From contig OX638368.1 of NCBI GenBank assembly GCA_951812925.1, positions 80,024,909 to 80,088,908 of the forward strand: a stretch of DNA of 64,000 nucleotides. Reading direction: 5' to 3'. Below the pieces are notes generated by a model. It had not been told where the DNA came from, did no database searches, and saw only the letters and a list, made by a program, of their open reading frames with translations. Each line of letters begins with the position of its first letter. The first letter of the stretch is position 1. Shown in pieces: positions 54,058 through 63,154 of the stretch. Source of the stretch: Calliopum simillimum (taxonomy: Eukaryota > Arthropoda > Insecta > Diptera > Lauxaniidae). The translations under genes and the position numbers were made by a program.

Positions 54058-54064
54058 TATAAAA
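54058..54064 (+). promoter_or_regulatory. TATA box of the solo LTR
   Basis: GGGTATAAAAGGAGCTG is followed about 27 bases later by a CACACAGTTG initiator-like stretch. AATAAA-type signals follow at about 54106, 54145 and 54180-54235, consistent with U3-R-U5 order. Confidence 0.6.
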
Positions 54065-54456
54065 GGAGCTGTTCATGAGAGTTGCACACAGTTGATTTTA
54101 AGCAATAAAGTGAAAGAGTTGTACACACAGTGCCAGTGAAAGTAAATAAAGTGCTAATTGTGATATTAGGTTTTGAATGTAATAAATAGTGAAATAAACA
54201 ATTGTACCGTGTGAAAATAAACATTTGTGATTTAAATAAAAAATTTTATAACTAAAGTGTGTGTTTTTGATTGCTACACAATCCAGTGATCGAACTCAGA
54301 AAACAGTAAGAGATCGAAATTATCGTCACCCGATCAAAAAAAGTATATCAAAAATATATCAAAATGATGTCCAAAATTTGTCAGTGACATACTAGATTTT
54401 GATAAAAAAAGGATATCACAGTGATATACGGAATGTAACGCTTTTTGTATATCACC

Positions 54457-54582
54457 ATGATATCAAAAAAAGATATCAAAATGATATCAAAAAAAGATAT
54501 CAAAATGATATCAAAAAAAGATATCAAAATGATATCAAAAAAAGATATCAAAATGATATCAAAAAAAGATATCAAAATGATA
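54457..54582 (+). repeat. 24-bp tandem repeat, 5 copies
   Basis: Units ATGATATCAAAAAAAGATAT plus CAAA start at 54457, 54481, 54505, 54529 and 54553, essentially without mismatch. Confidence 0.97.
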
Positions 54583-54989
54583 TACAATTTTTGTACATTT
54601 CTGATACAAAAATGACAACCAATTTTGGGTCCGTAACTAAAGTGACGCAGATTATGGCCAAATTTTACAATATTGTGGTTAATCGTCGTCAACTAGTTTT
54701 TTTTTGTACTCAATTATATTTTTCATATGCTTTTTCACTAATTTCATGGCAAAACTCACTTCTTACTAAAATTGGCTGCTCGTCCGTTTTCCATACTTTT
54801 AGTTTTCCCAACCACAGGCCGCATGCAGCAACTGAATGGAGTGTCGGTTCTTTTGCACTCAATTATATTTGTGTGGTTTTCACTAATTTCATTAGAAAAT
54901 TAACTTATTCACTAAAATTGGCTGCGCGTTCGTCTTCTATAATTATCTTTAAATAAAATTCACAAACGAAAACGTAAAATTTGACATAT

Positions 54990-55400
54990 CAGCCGCTGAT
55001 AAATTTTTGATATCATTTTGATATACATTTCTGATACAAAATTGATATCAGCGGCTGATAAATTTTTGATATCATTTTGATATACATTTCTGATACAAAA
55101 TTGATATCAGCGGCTGATAAATTTTTGATATCATTTTGATATACATTTCTGATACAAAATTGACATGTCATTCAATGATATCAAAAATATATCAAAATGA
55201 TATACAAAAAATGGATATCAGCCGCTGACAAATTTTTGATATCATTTTGATATACATTTCTGATACAAAATTGACATGTCATTCAATGATATCAAAAATA
55301 TATCAAAATGATGTACAAAAAATGGATATCAGCGGCTGATACATTTTTGATATCATTTTGATATACATTTCTAATACAATGACAAGAACTTGACAAGTTT
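54990..55400 (+). repeat. 59-bp and 111-bp higher-order tandem repeat
   Basis: CAGCSGCTGA starts units at 54990, 55049, 55108, 55219 and 55330, giving periods of 59, 59, 111 and 111. The 111-bp unit is the 59-bp unit plus a 52-bp segment containing GACATGTCATTCAATGATAT. Confidence 0.95.
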
Positions 55401-55860
55401 TTTTGATCGGGCATAGTGACAGGATATTTCGTAACAATATATTTGAATACTACCAAATTATTTGTTTTATTTGAAAGTGCGGACCTTTATCTGTAACATA
55501 CCTTTAGGACAACTCGCTGCGATTTCGGAAAAAAGAGTTATTGACGAAACTAAAAAAAAAAATGTAGTCAGGGTTGGGCCATTGTAGTCAGGGTTGGGCC
55601 ATCACCAAATATCGATGAAATATGTACTAAAATAGTGAGTAATGAATATGCATGAAACTTTTTATTGTTTTTTCTTTGATAATACAAAATTCCGATGAGA
55701 AATCTCTATAATAACATTAATCTGAATCGCTATTTGGGCATACATAGTAACTTTTTGTGAGATTGCCACTTCAAGTGCACGTTTCGCTTGCATTCAAAGC
55801 GTGCGATTGAATTATTTCGATACAGACTTTTTTAGGCATCGAAGCATCGCGCATCTGTTT

Positions 55861-56127
55861 CTATTTCCGTACTTCTTCGCGTTTCTCTGGGGAGGTTAAG
55901 AACGTGCTTTTCATCGGGTGGCGCCCCCGATTAGATTTTACTGTTGGCGCCGCCGTTTGCAGAGGCCCGACGAATGACAAAATCGTAGAAAAGGTGGACT
56001 CCTGAGACGAAGAAGTTGAACCCTGGGAAGAAGTCGATAGTTCCTCGTGCGTTTCACTCGTTGCTTTCTCGTGCTTGCCCATATAACTCGCTACTTTTCC
56101 GTTTGTGTCAACTCTGGGGGTATCCAA
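55861..56127 (-). CDS. pogo/Tigger-like transposase tail (fragment)
   Basis: An 88-codon minus-strand frame: MDTPRVDTNGKVASYMGKHE, a Ser/Thr-rich stretch, ILSFVGPLQTAAPTVKSNRG, RHPMKSTFLTSPEKREEVRK, stop. After the stop the same frame runs on (KQMRDASMPKKVC). The basic RGRxxxKSxxLTxxPxKxEL pattern resembles the C-terminal tail of pogo/Tigger transposases. This fits the TA duplication of the host element, but the catalytic DDE region was not found. It could instead be an accessory protein of the element. Confidence 0.5.
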   Translation of the reverse strand: MDTPRVDTNGKVASYMGKHEKATSETHEELSTSSQGSTSSSQESTFSTILSFVGPLQTAAPTVKSNRGRHPMKSTFLTSPEKREEVRK

Positions 56128-56593
56128 AGCTGTAATGTTAATGTTCTGTGTTCCGAAAAACCGATTCAGTGATGTTATTTTACTTATTCTAAATAAAAAT
56201 TGATGTGGCCCAACCCTGACTACACGAGTGGCCCAACCCTGACGACAAGCAAGTTTTTCGATCGCTCAATACTACACGTGAACAGGTTAAGGAATCGAAT
56301 TTTCTCTTTGGGAACTTGATAATGGTTCACCCCTTAATGAATACATATACTTACTTTAGCGGTGGCATTATTCTTTTCCAAGTTTTGAGTCGTTTTTCAC
56401 TGCTATTACAAAATTTTTTTAACTATCGAAAACAACACCAAGGCACAAAAATTTTTAATGACAATCCCGGTGACAAGCGATGCTTAAAAAAGTTTTCTGG
56501 CATCGAGAACAATAATTCGACGCTATAACACAGATGGCAGCACTTGTCATATTCGAGAAATAGCAGTGGCCCAACCCTGACGACATTCCCCTA

Positions 56594-57016
56594 CCAAAGC
56601 CAAACTTGTACACCCTAACAAAATGATCATTTTTACATGAGTTCAGTATTTAGCATACATTATTTTGTTTTTAATTGTTATGTAAAGGCCTTTTGGCATC
56701 CTTTGAATTAATTTGTCACAATAGCTCGGATAAATTTTTTCCCATTTTCCATGAATATGGTATTCCATGAATATGGTATTCAATTCAGTTTTTGAAGAAA
56801 TATTGTGCTGGCGAACTGCTGTGTCCAGATTATTCCATAAGATTTCAATAGCATTTATATCTGGACCCTGCCCCAGTGTTACGAATACATTGGAAGTTAT
56901 ATTGAATCCATGATCTCATGTTATAAGGAATATGTTTGAGATCGCTATCTTGATAAAAATACATATCACTATATTGACCTAGTTTATCCTTACATTGCAG
57001 TAAATTTAATCTTAAA
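56594..57016 (-). pseudogene. Tc1 transposase C-terminal half, left arm (inverted)
   Basis: Minus-strand equivalent of 59229-59540. The strand encodes, in broken frames, the CNVFVTLGQGPDINAIEILW-type DDE segment, the HNISSKTELN helix and the tail. It continues at 58738-58905 (minus: VKHKGGSLMVGGSFSTAEPG, ILHFVDSSKDHKM) beyond the 57017-58737 insertion. Confidence 0.78.
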
Positions 57017-58737
57017 CAGCCGTATTCATTAGATTTTTTTCAAACCGTCGCTATTCTCCGGTTTAGTTGAACCAGGTATAAAATTTTAAATCGAAGTTAA
57101 GCTACTGCTGATTTATAAACAATTTTTACTAAACCCGCTTAATGTCAATTTTGATTCTATTACAATTTTCAAAAGTTAATTTTTGACAATAGAAATCAAA
57201 ACAAATAATTATGTACTTCGAAACGAAAAAAAAAAATCAGGAACATAAAGAAATTATTTGCGCGTACTTGGCCAATAGAACGGATGGCCTTTGCATTTAA
57301 TATCTGACCGATAACCAAGTGCATCATGATCAGATGAAATGCCTTAAAATTCGCAAAACTTATTTAATGCTTTACTGTCGTAGAACGTAATTTTAAAGCA
57401 GCTGCGTTGGTATCGCCATGAAGAAGTACCCGGCTGGAAGGTTGGCATCTGGTACGGTGAGCACATGACAACACTTTGCCCAATGATACGTTAAAAGAAT
57501 TCAATAATCTTCGCTATAGTCTGTTTCGGGTTTTGAATGAAGACGGTGCCGTTACAGGTGCAACAACACTTTAATATGTTTCTGAAGTTAACGAATATGT
57601 GACATGTGCGGTATTTATTTTTGAATAATAAAGACAATGCGCTAGGAATGGTTAATACCAACTCAACAAAAACGATGCAAATTTAGAAACAAGGACGTGC
57701 CAACTCCACAAATAGATAGTATGGCGGGTTTCTGGAAGCTCTAAAGAATAACAAGATGGGCTTGGCACTTCCCATACAACCTAATTTTTTATTAAAGATT
57801 TGTCATTGTAGATAGTGAAACCTTTTAAAAAAATGATCCGCTGTGGAATGACGAAACTTTTATAAGAGCTTAATAAATAAATAACCACATTTGTGTTCTT
57901 TTTTTAATAATATTTTGCATTTCTCTCATTTGAATTCCGTGTTATAAAGACAATTTTTATTTACGACTTGATAAGGTTTCCTGGAATTCAACGGCGATTC
58001 CTGATCCATGACAAGCATTTAAGTTACCATCTTGCACAATTTTTTCTTGGGCAATGTATGTACTTATTTGTAATCATTTTTGAATTTTGATTGGCACGCA
58101 AGATAAGAAGTCAATATTTTTCCCTTGCCGTTTTCAATGCAATGAGCAAGAAGTGCTTTTAGGACAGCATAAACTGCTGCAATGATGCTTCTTCGACAAA
58201 TTGCGTTTACTCAATGCCTGCCAATTCGCTGATTAAAACAACAGCATAATTTTGCTTACACTTCTTCGATGGCATCAGGGTTCATATGGCTATATGGGGA
58301 GTATTTGATAACTCTCTCCTGTAAGGCCGTAAAAGTAAAACATATATGTATACGCCATTTCAATGACTACCTCCGTTTCTTCAGCTCCTGTTAATGCCGT
58401 TTCGACACATTGGAAGCACAACCAGGATTATAATTTGCTAAATTCCAGCTCATTTTTTACTTTTGATGAACATGCTGGGTTACAGACACATTACGTATTT
58501 GCTTGTTCATATTTTATGATTTTATTTAAATAAATTTTATTTTAATTTTTTTTTGACAATATTCGTGATACGTCAAAAAATTTAAGCCAGCGCTCAACTA
58601 GCTTTAAACCTGCTCGAAGCCAGTTTAAAGTTTAAACTGGGAATAAAATTGTTTATAAATCAGAATTTCATGTTAAACTTCGGAATAGCCTTATTCCATG
58701 GTTTAACTTTTATTATAAATACAGCTGAAAATGTTCA
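57017..58737. mobile_element. 1.7-kb element with CAGCYGTATTYAT ends, unclassified (Harbinger-like?)
   Basis: The ends CAGCCGTATTCATTAG and, reversed, CAGCTGTATTTATAAT are followed by looser inverted similarity over about 100 bp (GGTTTA, TTCCGAAGTT, GATTTATAAACAATTTT). AAA on both sides could be a 3-bp duplication. Broken minus-strand peptides such as EKIVQDGNLNACHGSGIAVE are present, but no transposase is recognised. The right Tc1 arm shows the uninterrupted sequence (AGTCTTGAAATGTTCAAAT). Confidence 0.65.
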
Positions 58738-58905
58738 AATAGATCTTATGATCATTACTTGCATCAAATTTAGTCTTGAAATGTTCAAATACATCTTATG
58801 ATCCTTACTACTATCAACAAAATGCAGTATTCCAGGCTCAGCTGTTGAAAAAGAGCCCCCAACCATTAGTGAACCACCTTTATGTTTTACATTTGGTTTA
58901 ATGTT

Positions 58906-59545
58906 TTTCTATAATAAAGAAGAAGCATCAAGTGGCTAGGTTGCTGTTTGCTAAAACTCACTGCCATAAAGATTTTTTTTTTTTGGAAAAATGTCTTCTT
59001 CTTGAATGAAAGTAAGATTAATATTTTTGGATCAGAAGGCAGACCATACATATGGAGAAAACCAAATGAAGTACCTTGTTCGAAAAACCTTAAACCATAT
59101 GCAAAACATGATAGTGGTTCACTAATGGTTTGGGGCTCTTTTTCAACAGCAGCGCCTGGAATACTGCATTTTGTTGATATTAGTAAGGATCATAAGATGA
59201 ATTTGAACATTTCAAGACTAAATTTATTGCAATGTATGGATAAACTTGGTTAATGTAGTGATAGGTACTTTTACCAAGATAACGATTTCAAACATATTTT
59301 TTATAATATGAGATTATGGATTCAATATAACTGTTTTAATGTATTTGTAACACTGGCACAGGGTCCAGATATAAATGCTTTTGAAATCTTGTGGAATAAT
59401 CTGGACGCAAAAGTTCGCCAGCACGATATTTCTTCAAAAACTGAACTGAAAAGGGTATTCATGGAAAATGGGAAAAAATGTATCTGACCTATTGTGAAGA
59501 ACTAATTCGAAGGATGACAAAAGGACTAAACATGACAAATAAAAA
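58906..59545 (+). pseudogene. Tc1 transposase, catalytic half (right arm)
   Basis: Reads KKKHQVARLLFAKTHCHKDF, FWKNVFFLNESKINIFGSEG, RPYIWRKPNEVPCSKNLKPY and GSLMVWGSFSTAAPGILHFV, then in other frames FVTLAQGPDINAFEILWNNL and ISSKTELKRVFMENGKK. The first Asp of the FTDESKFNLFGSDG motif is Asn here (LNES), and ILW retains E before LW. Frame breaks near 59250. The N-terminal DNA-binding half is missing. Confidence 0.88.
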
Positions 59546-59782
59546 CAAAATGATGTACACTAAATACTGAACTCATGTAAAAATTATCATATTGTTAAGG
59601 TGTACGAGTTTGTCTTTGGTATTGAATATGCCTGATTTCTGTAAGTTTTTTGTTAAAACTGAAGGATTAAATTTGCTATTTAAAAATGTACTTTAAGTTT
59701 CTTAAATTATTTTTGCGTACCTAGTTTTGGGGCATTGAAAAATAGTATCTTTGGTGTACGAGTTTGGCTTTGTCCTACTGTA

Positions 59783-60160
59783 CATGTAACGTCGAATTGG
59801 CTTAGTTGATGACCTTACACATAGATTCAATGAGGATTTGTCGGCGGTAAGCAATTGGGCTCCAAGCAATGTTTTTTGCTTGAATCCGAATAAATCATAT
59901 ATGCTTCCAACTTCGCATGTGAAGCCTGCTCTGAGCTCAAAATGGTTAGTAAAGCTATAAGCCTGGGTTAGCACTTGACCTCCGATCTCTCATGCAATTC
60001 ACACATTAACCATGTTATCAGCAAAATTTATATGGTGCTTAGATGTTTACATTTGTCAGCTGACTTCACGCCCACTGAAATGAAGCTTAGGCTGGTTAAA
60101 CAACTTATAGTTCCCTACATTACTTATTTTGAAGTCGTTTATAGTAAGTCCCAAAAAGAA
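59783..60160 (+). pseudogene. LINE RT part 3 (thumb and tail)
   Basis: Continues the RT after the Tc1 element: RRIGLVDDLTHRFNEDLSAV, SNWAPSNVFCLNPNKSYMLP, then shifted frame NSHINHVISKIYMVLRCLHL and KLRLVKQLIVPYITYFEVVY. This is the W...N.L.LNP.KS..L and HI..V..K.....R.L block followed by L....I.PY. Similarity ends at about 60160. Confidence 0.85.
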
Positions 60161-60689
60161 GTTACTAGTTTATTTTGTCCCTTAAGTGTAACTGCTGCTT
60201 GTACCAGTTTTCAAACTCTTGGTCAAACTCTCAGAGCCAGTTTCAGTACACAAAATATCCAGCTTGGTCGTTCGCCTATAGGCAAAGGCACCAATCACGC
60301 AATTTCTGTCAGACGGCCTGAAAAATTTAATGATAACTGCAGAGTTTGGTTTACTTTGTGTTGCCTTAGTTAGAAAAATGTCGCGTATGTGTGGTGGTGA
60401 AAAGTTAATCGAGTTACAAATATTAGGTGCGTTTTCGTGGCAAGTGGGCTTAAATATGCTAACTGCGGTTTCAGAAAACGTTGCATTGTGAATAGCACTT
60501 ATGTTCTTCTTTATTAACAGCTGACATTTGTTTATGTTTCGGTTTTTTTTTTTTGGTTAATTTTTTACAAAGTTTTCAAGAAAAAATTAAATAGTTTTCT
60601 AAATATACAGAAAAATTTTCAATATCGCCGCCTGTGCCAAGGCAAATTCGCTAAAAAATGTTTTCCGTAAACGCAACCTTACAGCATTT
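60161..60689. other. Unassigned; open frame with presequence-like peptide
   Basis: The frame to 60373 reads TAACTSFQTLGQTLRASFST, QNIQLGRSPIGKGTNHAISV and RRPEKF. This is Arg/Ser-rich without acids, like a mitochondrial presequence. It precedes the p32 pseudogene but is separated from it by over 300 bp. Coding status is unproven. Confidence 0.3.
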
Positions 60690-61055
60690 GGCACATGTCG
60701 AAAAATCCAGATTATTCGGGTAATGGACATGCTACGGTTTTAAATGTTTAAAAGCCAAGCTTAGGGTGCAGCTGCGGTTGTGGTATTAAATATCACATTC
60801 ACACCAAGGGTGAACGCGTATCGGTTGAACTGAAGGAATTGTCGCAGAGCGTAAGGCACAAAAAGCCAAAGCTGTGCCTACTGCTTTAGATGGATTCACT
60901 GTGAAATTGCAAGGCGCTGACATAGAGCTAATCAAGCAGGGCGACAAGGAAAATGTCAGTTGACACAGAGCAAGAACCCGAAATTGCTGATAAACCCGAT
61001 ATGGGTGAAATGCGTAGCAAGCCACAATTTCCTACAAGGAACACCACAGGAGAAC
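60690..61055 (+). pseudogene. P32: Mitochondrial p32 (C1QBP/MAM33 family) pseudogene, partial
   Basis: Across at least one stop and two frameshifts the strand reads KPSLGCSCGCGIKYHIHTKG, EGIVAERKAQKAKAVPTALD, GFTVKLQGADIELIKQGDKE, then SVDTEQEPEIADKPDMGEMR and SKPQF. This order is characteristic of fly p32: a Cys-rich CSCGCG after the presequence, HTKGER, AERKxQK, LxGFxVxLxGAxxEL, then EEPE...GEMxSKPxF. Between NV and SVD about 8 residues of the family (the SFNVNHS-type strand) are missing. Family members are trimeric acidic matrix proteins of mitochondria. Without visible introns and inside repeats, this is a degraded retro- or captured copy. Confidence 0.75.
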
Positions 61056-61149
61056 ACTTAAGTACATTAGCCAGTTATGACAGTCATGCGATAATTTTAT
61101 TAGATGACGAGAATAAATTGTATCTTCATGAGAAGGCAATGGCTGGAGT

Positions 61150-61540
61150 AAGTCCAGATGATAAGTGGACAACGTCTCATATTCAGGCTTGTTCCGTAAT
61201 CAGCGTGGTTTCAATTACTTTTCACTTAGGAGGCTTTTTTGATGAAAATGGTGAGTCACACGATAAAAAGTATATGAATCTTTTTTTGTGGAGAATTACA
61301 GGTTCTAAAAATAATATTCGATGAAGTAGAATTTTTCGACTTTTTGCAAGTTTTTAAGAATGTTTCCTAAACGGTTACTTTTTCGTTAGTGCAAGTTAAT
61401 GTTATTCGTAGAACCTGTATCTCCACAAAAAAGATTCTAATACTTTTTATCGTGTGACTCACCATTTTCATCAAAAGCCTCCTAAATTAAAAGTAATTGA
61501 AACCACACGGATTACGGAACAGGCCTGATTGAGAAGCAAT
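61150..61540. repeat. Inverted repeat, ~140-bp arms, exon-like sequence
   Basis: The left arm (about 61185-61325: TTCAGGCTTGTTCCGTAATC, GTGGTTTCAATTACTTTTCA, GATGAAAATGGTGAGTCACA, CGATAAAAAGTATATGAATC) and right arm (61395-61535) are inverted copies. Each arm contains TTTAG|GAGGCTTTTxxGATGAAAATG|GTGAGTC, which looks like a mini-exon with splice signals. A longer open frame reaches into the left arm from 60953. Confidence 0.8.
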
Positions 61541-61837
61541 ACTTTGACGATTTCAGGTCATTTACAGCCAGAAGTCATTTTAATACTTTTAATGTGTTTA
61601 ATGTTCCAAATAACTATAAACTTAAAAAAATATGCATTATTTAGCTTACATAGTAATTGTCTACTTTATTTTATACAGTAATCAATTAAACACGCCTTGC
61701 TTACAAGCTTTTAACAATAAAATATTGACTTTTTATTTTAAAACGAACCCGCAATCATTGCCTTTTTTTATAAGATTGTTGTATCTTGCTCTTCACACCT
61801 TTGAATGCTCCTTTGCGTGAATATGGTACAATTAAAG

Positions 61838-61914
61838 CAAAATTTTTGGAATCTTTTGGTTGATGACAAAAACCTGGTAATAGACCGCACAACTGGCAGC
61901 AGAGCATCTCATAG
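61838..61914 (+). CDS. Candidate exon of unknown host gene (upstream of 68-bp intron)
   Basis: Open frame QNFWNLLVDDKNLVIDRTTG then SRASH, ending phase 2 at CATAG|GTATGT. The 5' limit (AATTAAAG|CAAAA) is a weak acceptor; the real exon may start earlier. The following intron (61915-61982, 68 bp, GT..AG) is the usual size of short fly introns, and the next exon continues in frame. This is the best evidence in the right-hand part of the window for a non-transposon gene. No domain is recognised. Confidence 0.45.
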
Positions 61915-61982
61915 GTATGTGACATAGAAACTTGTGTTTCTTCTGCAAATTGATGTCATTTTGTGTTGCAATCTAATGCTAG

Positions 61983-62088
61983 TAGTAGTATGATATCTTT
62001 GAAAAATTTAAATGTTGAACCAGAAGCACCTTCACGTAGTTATGGAAGTACCCAAGATTTTTACAGCATTACTTCACCCTTGGAATTA
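61983..62088 (+). CDS. Candidate following exon of the same gene
   Basis: Joined in phase to the previous exon this reads SSSMISLKNLNVEPEAPSRS, then YGSTQDFYSITSPLEL, ending at a strong donor TTA|GTGAGT. Low hydrophobicity and Ser/Pro content suggest a disordered linker. If the upstream junction is wrong, the ATG at 61990 would start a 33-codon first exon. The next exon was not identified. Confidence 0.45.
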
Positions 62089-63154
62089 GTGAGTAACATC
62101 GTTTTTAGCACAGGCTCATAGATTAAATAGCTGCAATAATTGAATTCAATTTGTATGCGTAGAGAGCTTTGCAAGCGTAGCTAGTGATGGTGCCAATTCA
62201 GCGCTAAAAAAAAAAACAATTGTAATTATTTCCATACATAGAAATCTATTAATAGGATTTGCTTTTTACCTGATATATTCACCACATACTTCGAATACAA
62301 TGGCGAAAGTTAAAATTGCATCTTTTGCCACATCAACAAATGGTGCATTCAAAACTTTAATTTGGGAAATAATGCGCGCTAACGGCGCATGCAGTGCGCA
62401 CCCATTCGTAAAGCAACTCCTTTATGCAGATATCTATAGATCAGTTCCACAAACATCAGTGAGCAGTGGTAATGCATGCATTTACACACAAATTCAAATC
62501 AAGACTAACCAAATGTATGCCCCGCTTTCAGTACCGTTATCCAAGCAAGGGTCTGACGAACATCGGAGCGATCCGGTCAATATTCGTGTATAGCTGCAAG
62601 CTAGCCAATGATGTACTTAATGACCGATTGATTTGTTGTCTCCATAAAATGCTGCAACAGCGATTACAGCGTTTGTGCAGTCTCTCCGAACTGGTGCTGG
62701 CACTGATTTTATACCATATAACGACACACCAGCAAAAATATCCTGCTCCTTAATTCTTGCCTCTATTTGTTGTCAGCGCTGTTAATATTTCTTGATCCAA
62801 ATCTGAAGAAGCTCTAAAGTCGACGAGCAATAGCAAAAAAAATAAATTAAAGCAACACATAAATGTCAACAATACACAAATGTCAACTTACAATCGATAA
62901 CAAATGCGAAGTCACAATAGGAACCGATTAATAATCAATAAAAAACGAAGTCAAACGGGAACAATATTTAGCCGCGGAACTTACCACTTTATTTTAACGT
63001 GCATTAGCTTAGCGCTTTTTGTTGTTGCTTTCCCATACATTTATCGTAAAGTGCTAAAGAAAGTCCAGATAGATGCCCAAAAAAACTCACCTATTATTAA
63101 ATTTAGTTTTCAAATCCACAGATTCACTAGCAGGAACACCAAATAATACAGCAT
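62089..63154. other. Unassigned region with relatively mixed composition
   Basis: Frames at 62300-62593 (AKVKIASFATSTNGAFKTLI) and 62466-62753 overlap and neither is recognisable. The less AT-rich stretch at 62360-62720 (with GCGCGCTAACGGCGCATGCA, a palindrome-like site) may be exon or regulatory sequence of the preceding candidate gene. Confidence 0.35.

Larger units (their letters stand above)
54329..55411. mobile_element. 1083-bp element with CCCGATCAAAAAAA ends and GATATC minisatellites
   Basis: The ends CCCGATCAAAAAAAGTATAT and, reversed, CCCGATCAAAAAAACTTGTC form 14-bp TIRs. The flanking CA is probably duplicated (54327-54328, 55412-55413). Internal sequence is dominated by GATATC-rich tandem repeats in both orientations, with a 370-bp unique middle (54600-54985) without a recognised gene. 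Confidence 0.8.
53880..55436 (+). mobile_element. Solo LTR (about 470 bp without its insertion), ATAT duplication
   Basis: Starts TGTGACGAAAA and ends TTTCGTAACA, giving the TG...CA ends and a short inverted repeat. ATAT is duplicated outside (53876-53879, 55437-55440). Inside are a TATA box, AATAAA signals and no coding sequence, as expected for an LTR left by recombination. It is split by the 54329-55411 element. Confidence 0.78.
53823..56591. mobile_element. pogo-like element, TA duplication, CAGGGTTGGGCC subterminal repeats
   Basis: The ends GGGGAATGTCGTCAGGGTTG and, reversed, the same run on as GGYCACT. TA flanks both sides (53821-53822, 56592-56593), and the matching site in the right Tc1 arm (near 59620) is empty. 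Four further internal copies of GTAGTCAGGGTTGGGCCA or its reverse lie at 55564, 55583, 56207 and 56230. A transposase-tail ORF (55861-56127) is on the minus strand. Confidence 0.85.
53621..59780. mobile_element. Head-to-head Tc1-like element, 6.2 kb with nested insertions, TA duplication
   Basis: The ends CAGTAGGTCGAAGCCAAACT and, reversed, CAGTAGGACAAAGCCAAACT continue similar for over 200 bp (CAATGCCCCAAAACTAGG, CGCAAAAATAATTTAAG). TA flanks both sides (53619-53620, 59781-59782). The two arms each carry the C-terminal half of the same Tc1 transposase in opposite orientation, so the element is an inverted duplication. The left arm contains the 53823-56591 and 57017-58737 insertions. Confidence 0.88.
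51241..60160 (+). mobile_element. LINE (Jockey-like) split by two large insertions
   Basis: ORF2 pieces at 51241-51448, 53264-53620 and 59781-60160 read in order and join within codons once the 51449-53263 foldback and the 53621-59780 Tc1 element are removed. Both the start (at the 46317-51237 boundary) and the 3' tail are missing. Confidence 0.88.

Noticed and set aside
54399..54956. 185-codon ORF with IKKRYQND octapeptide repeats
   Set aside because: The repeat period (24 bp) is a multiple of three, so the minisatellite stays open by chance; there is no sign of selection or a domain.
54329..55411. Polymorphic satellite locus rather than a mobile element
   Set aside because: The matched 14-bp inverted ends exactly at the interruption of the LTR favour an insertion, although the duplication is only 2 bp.
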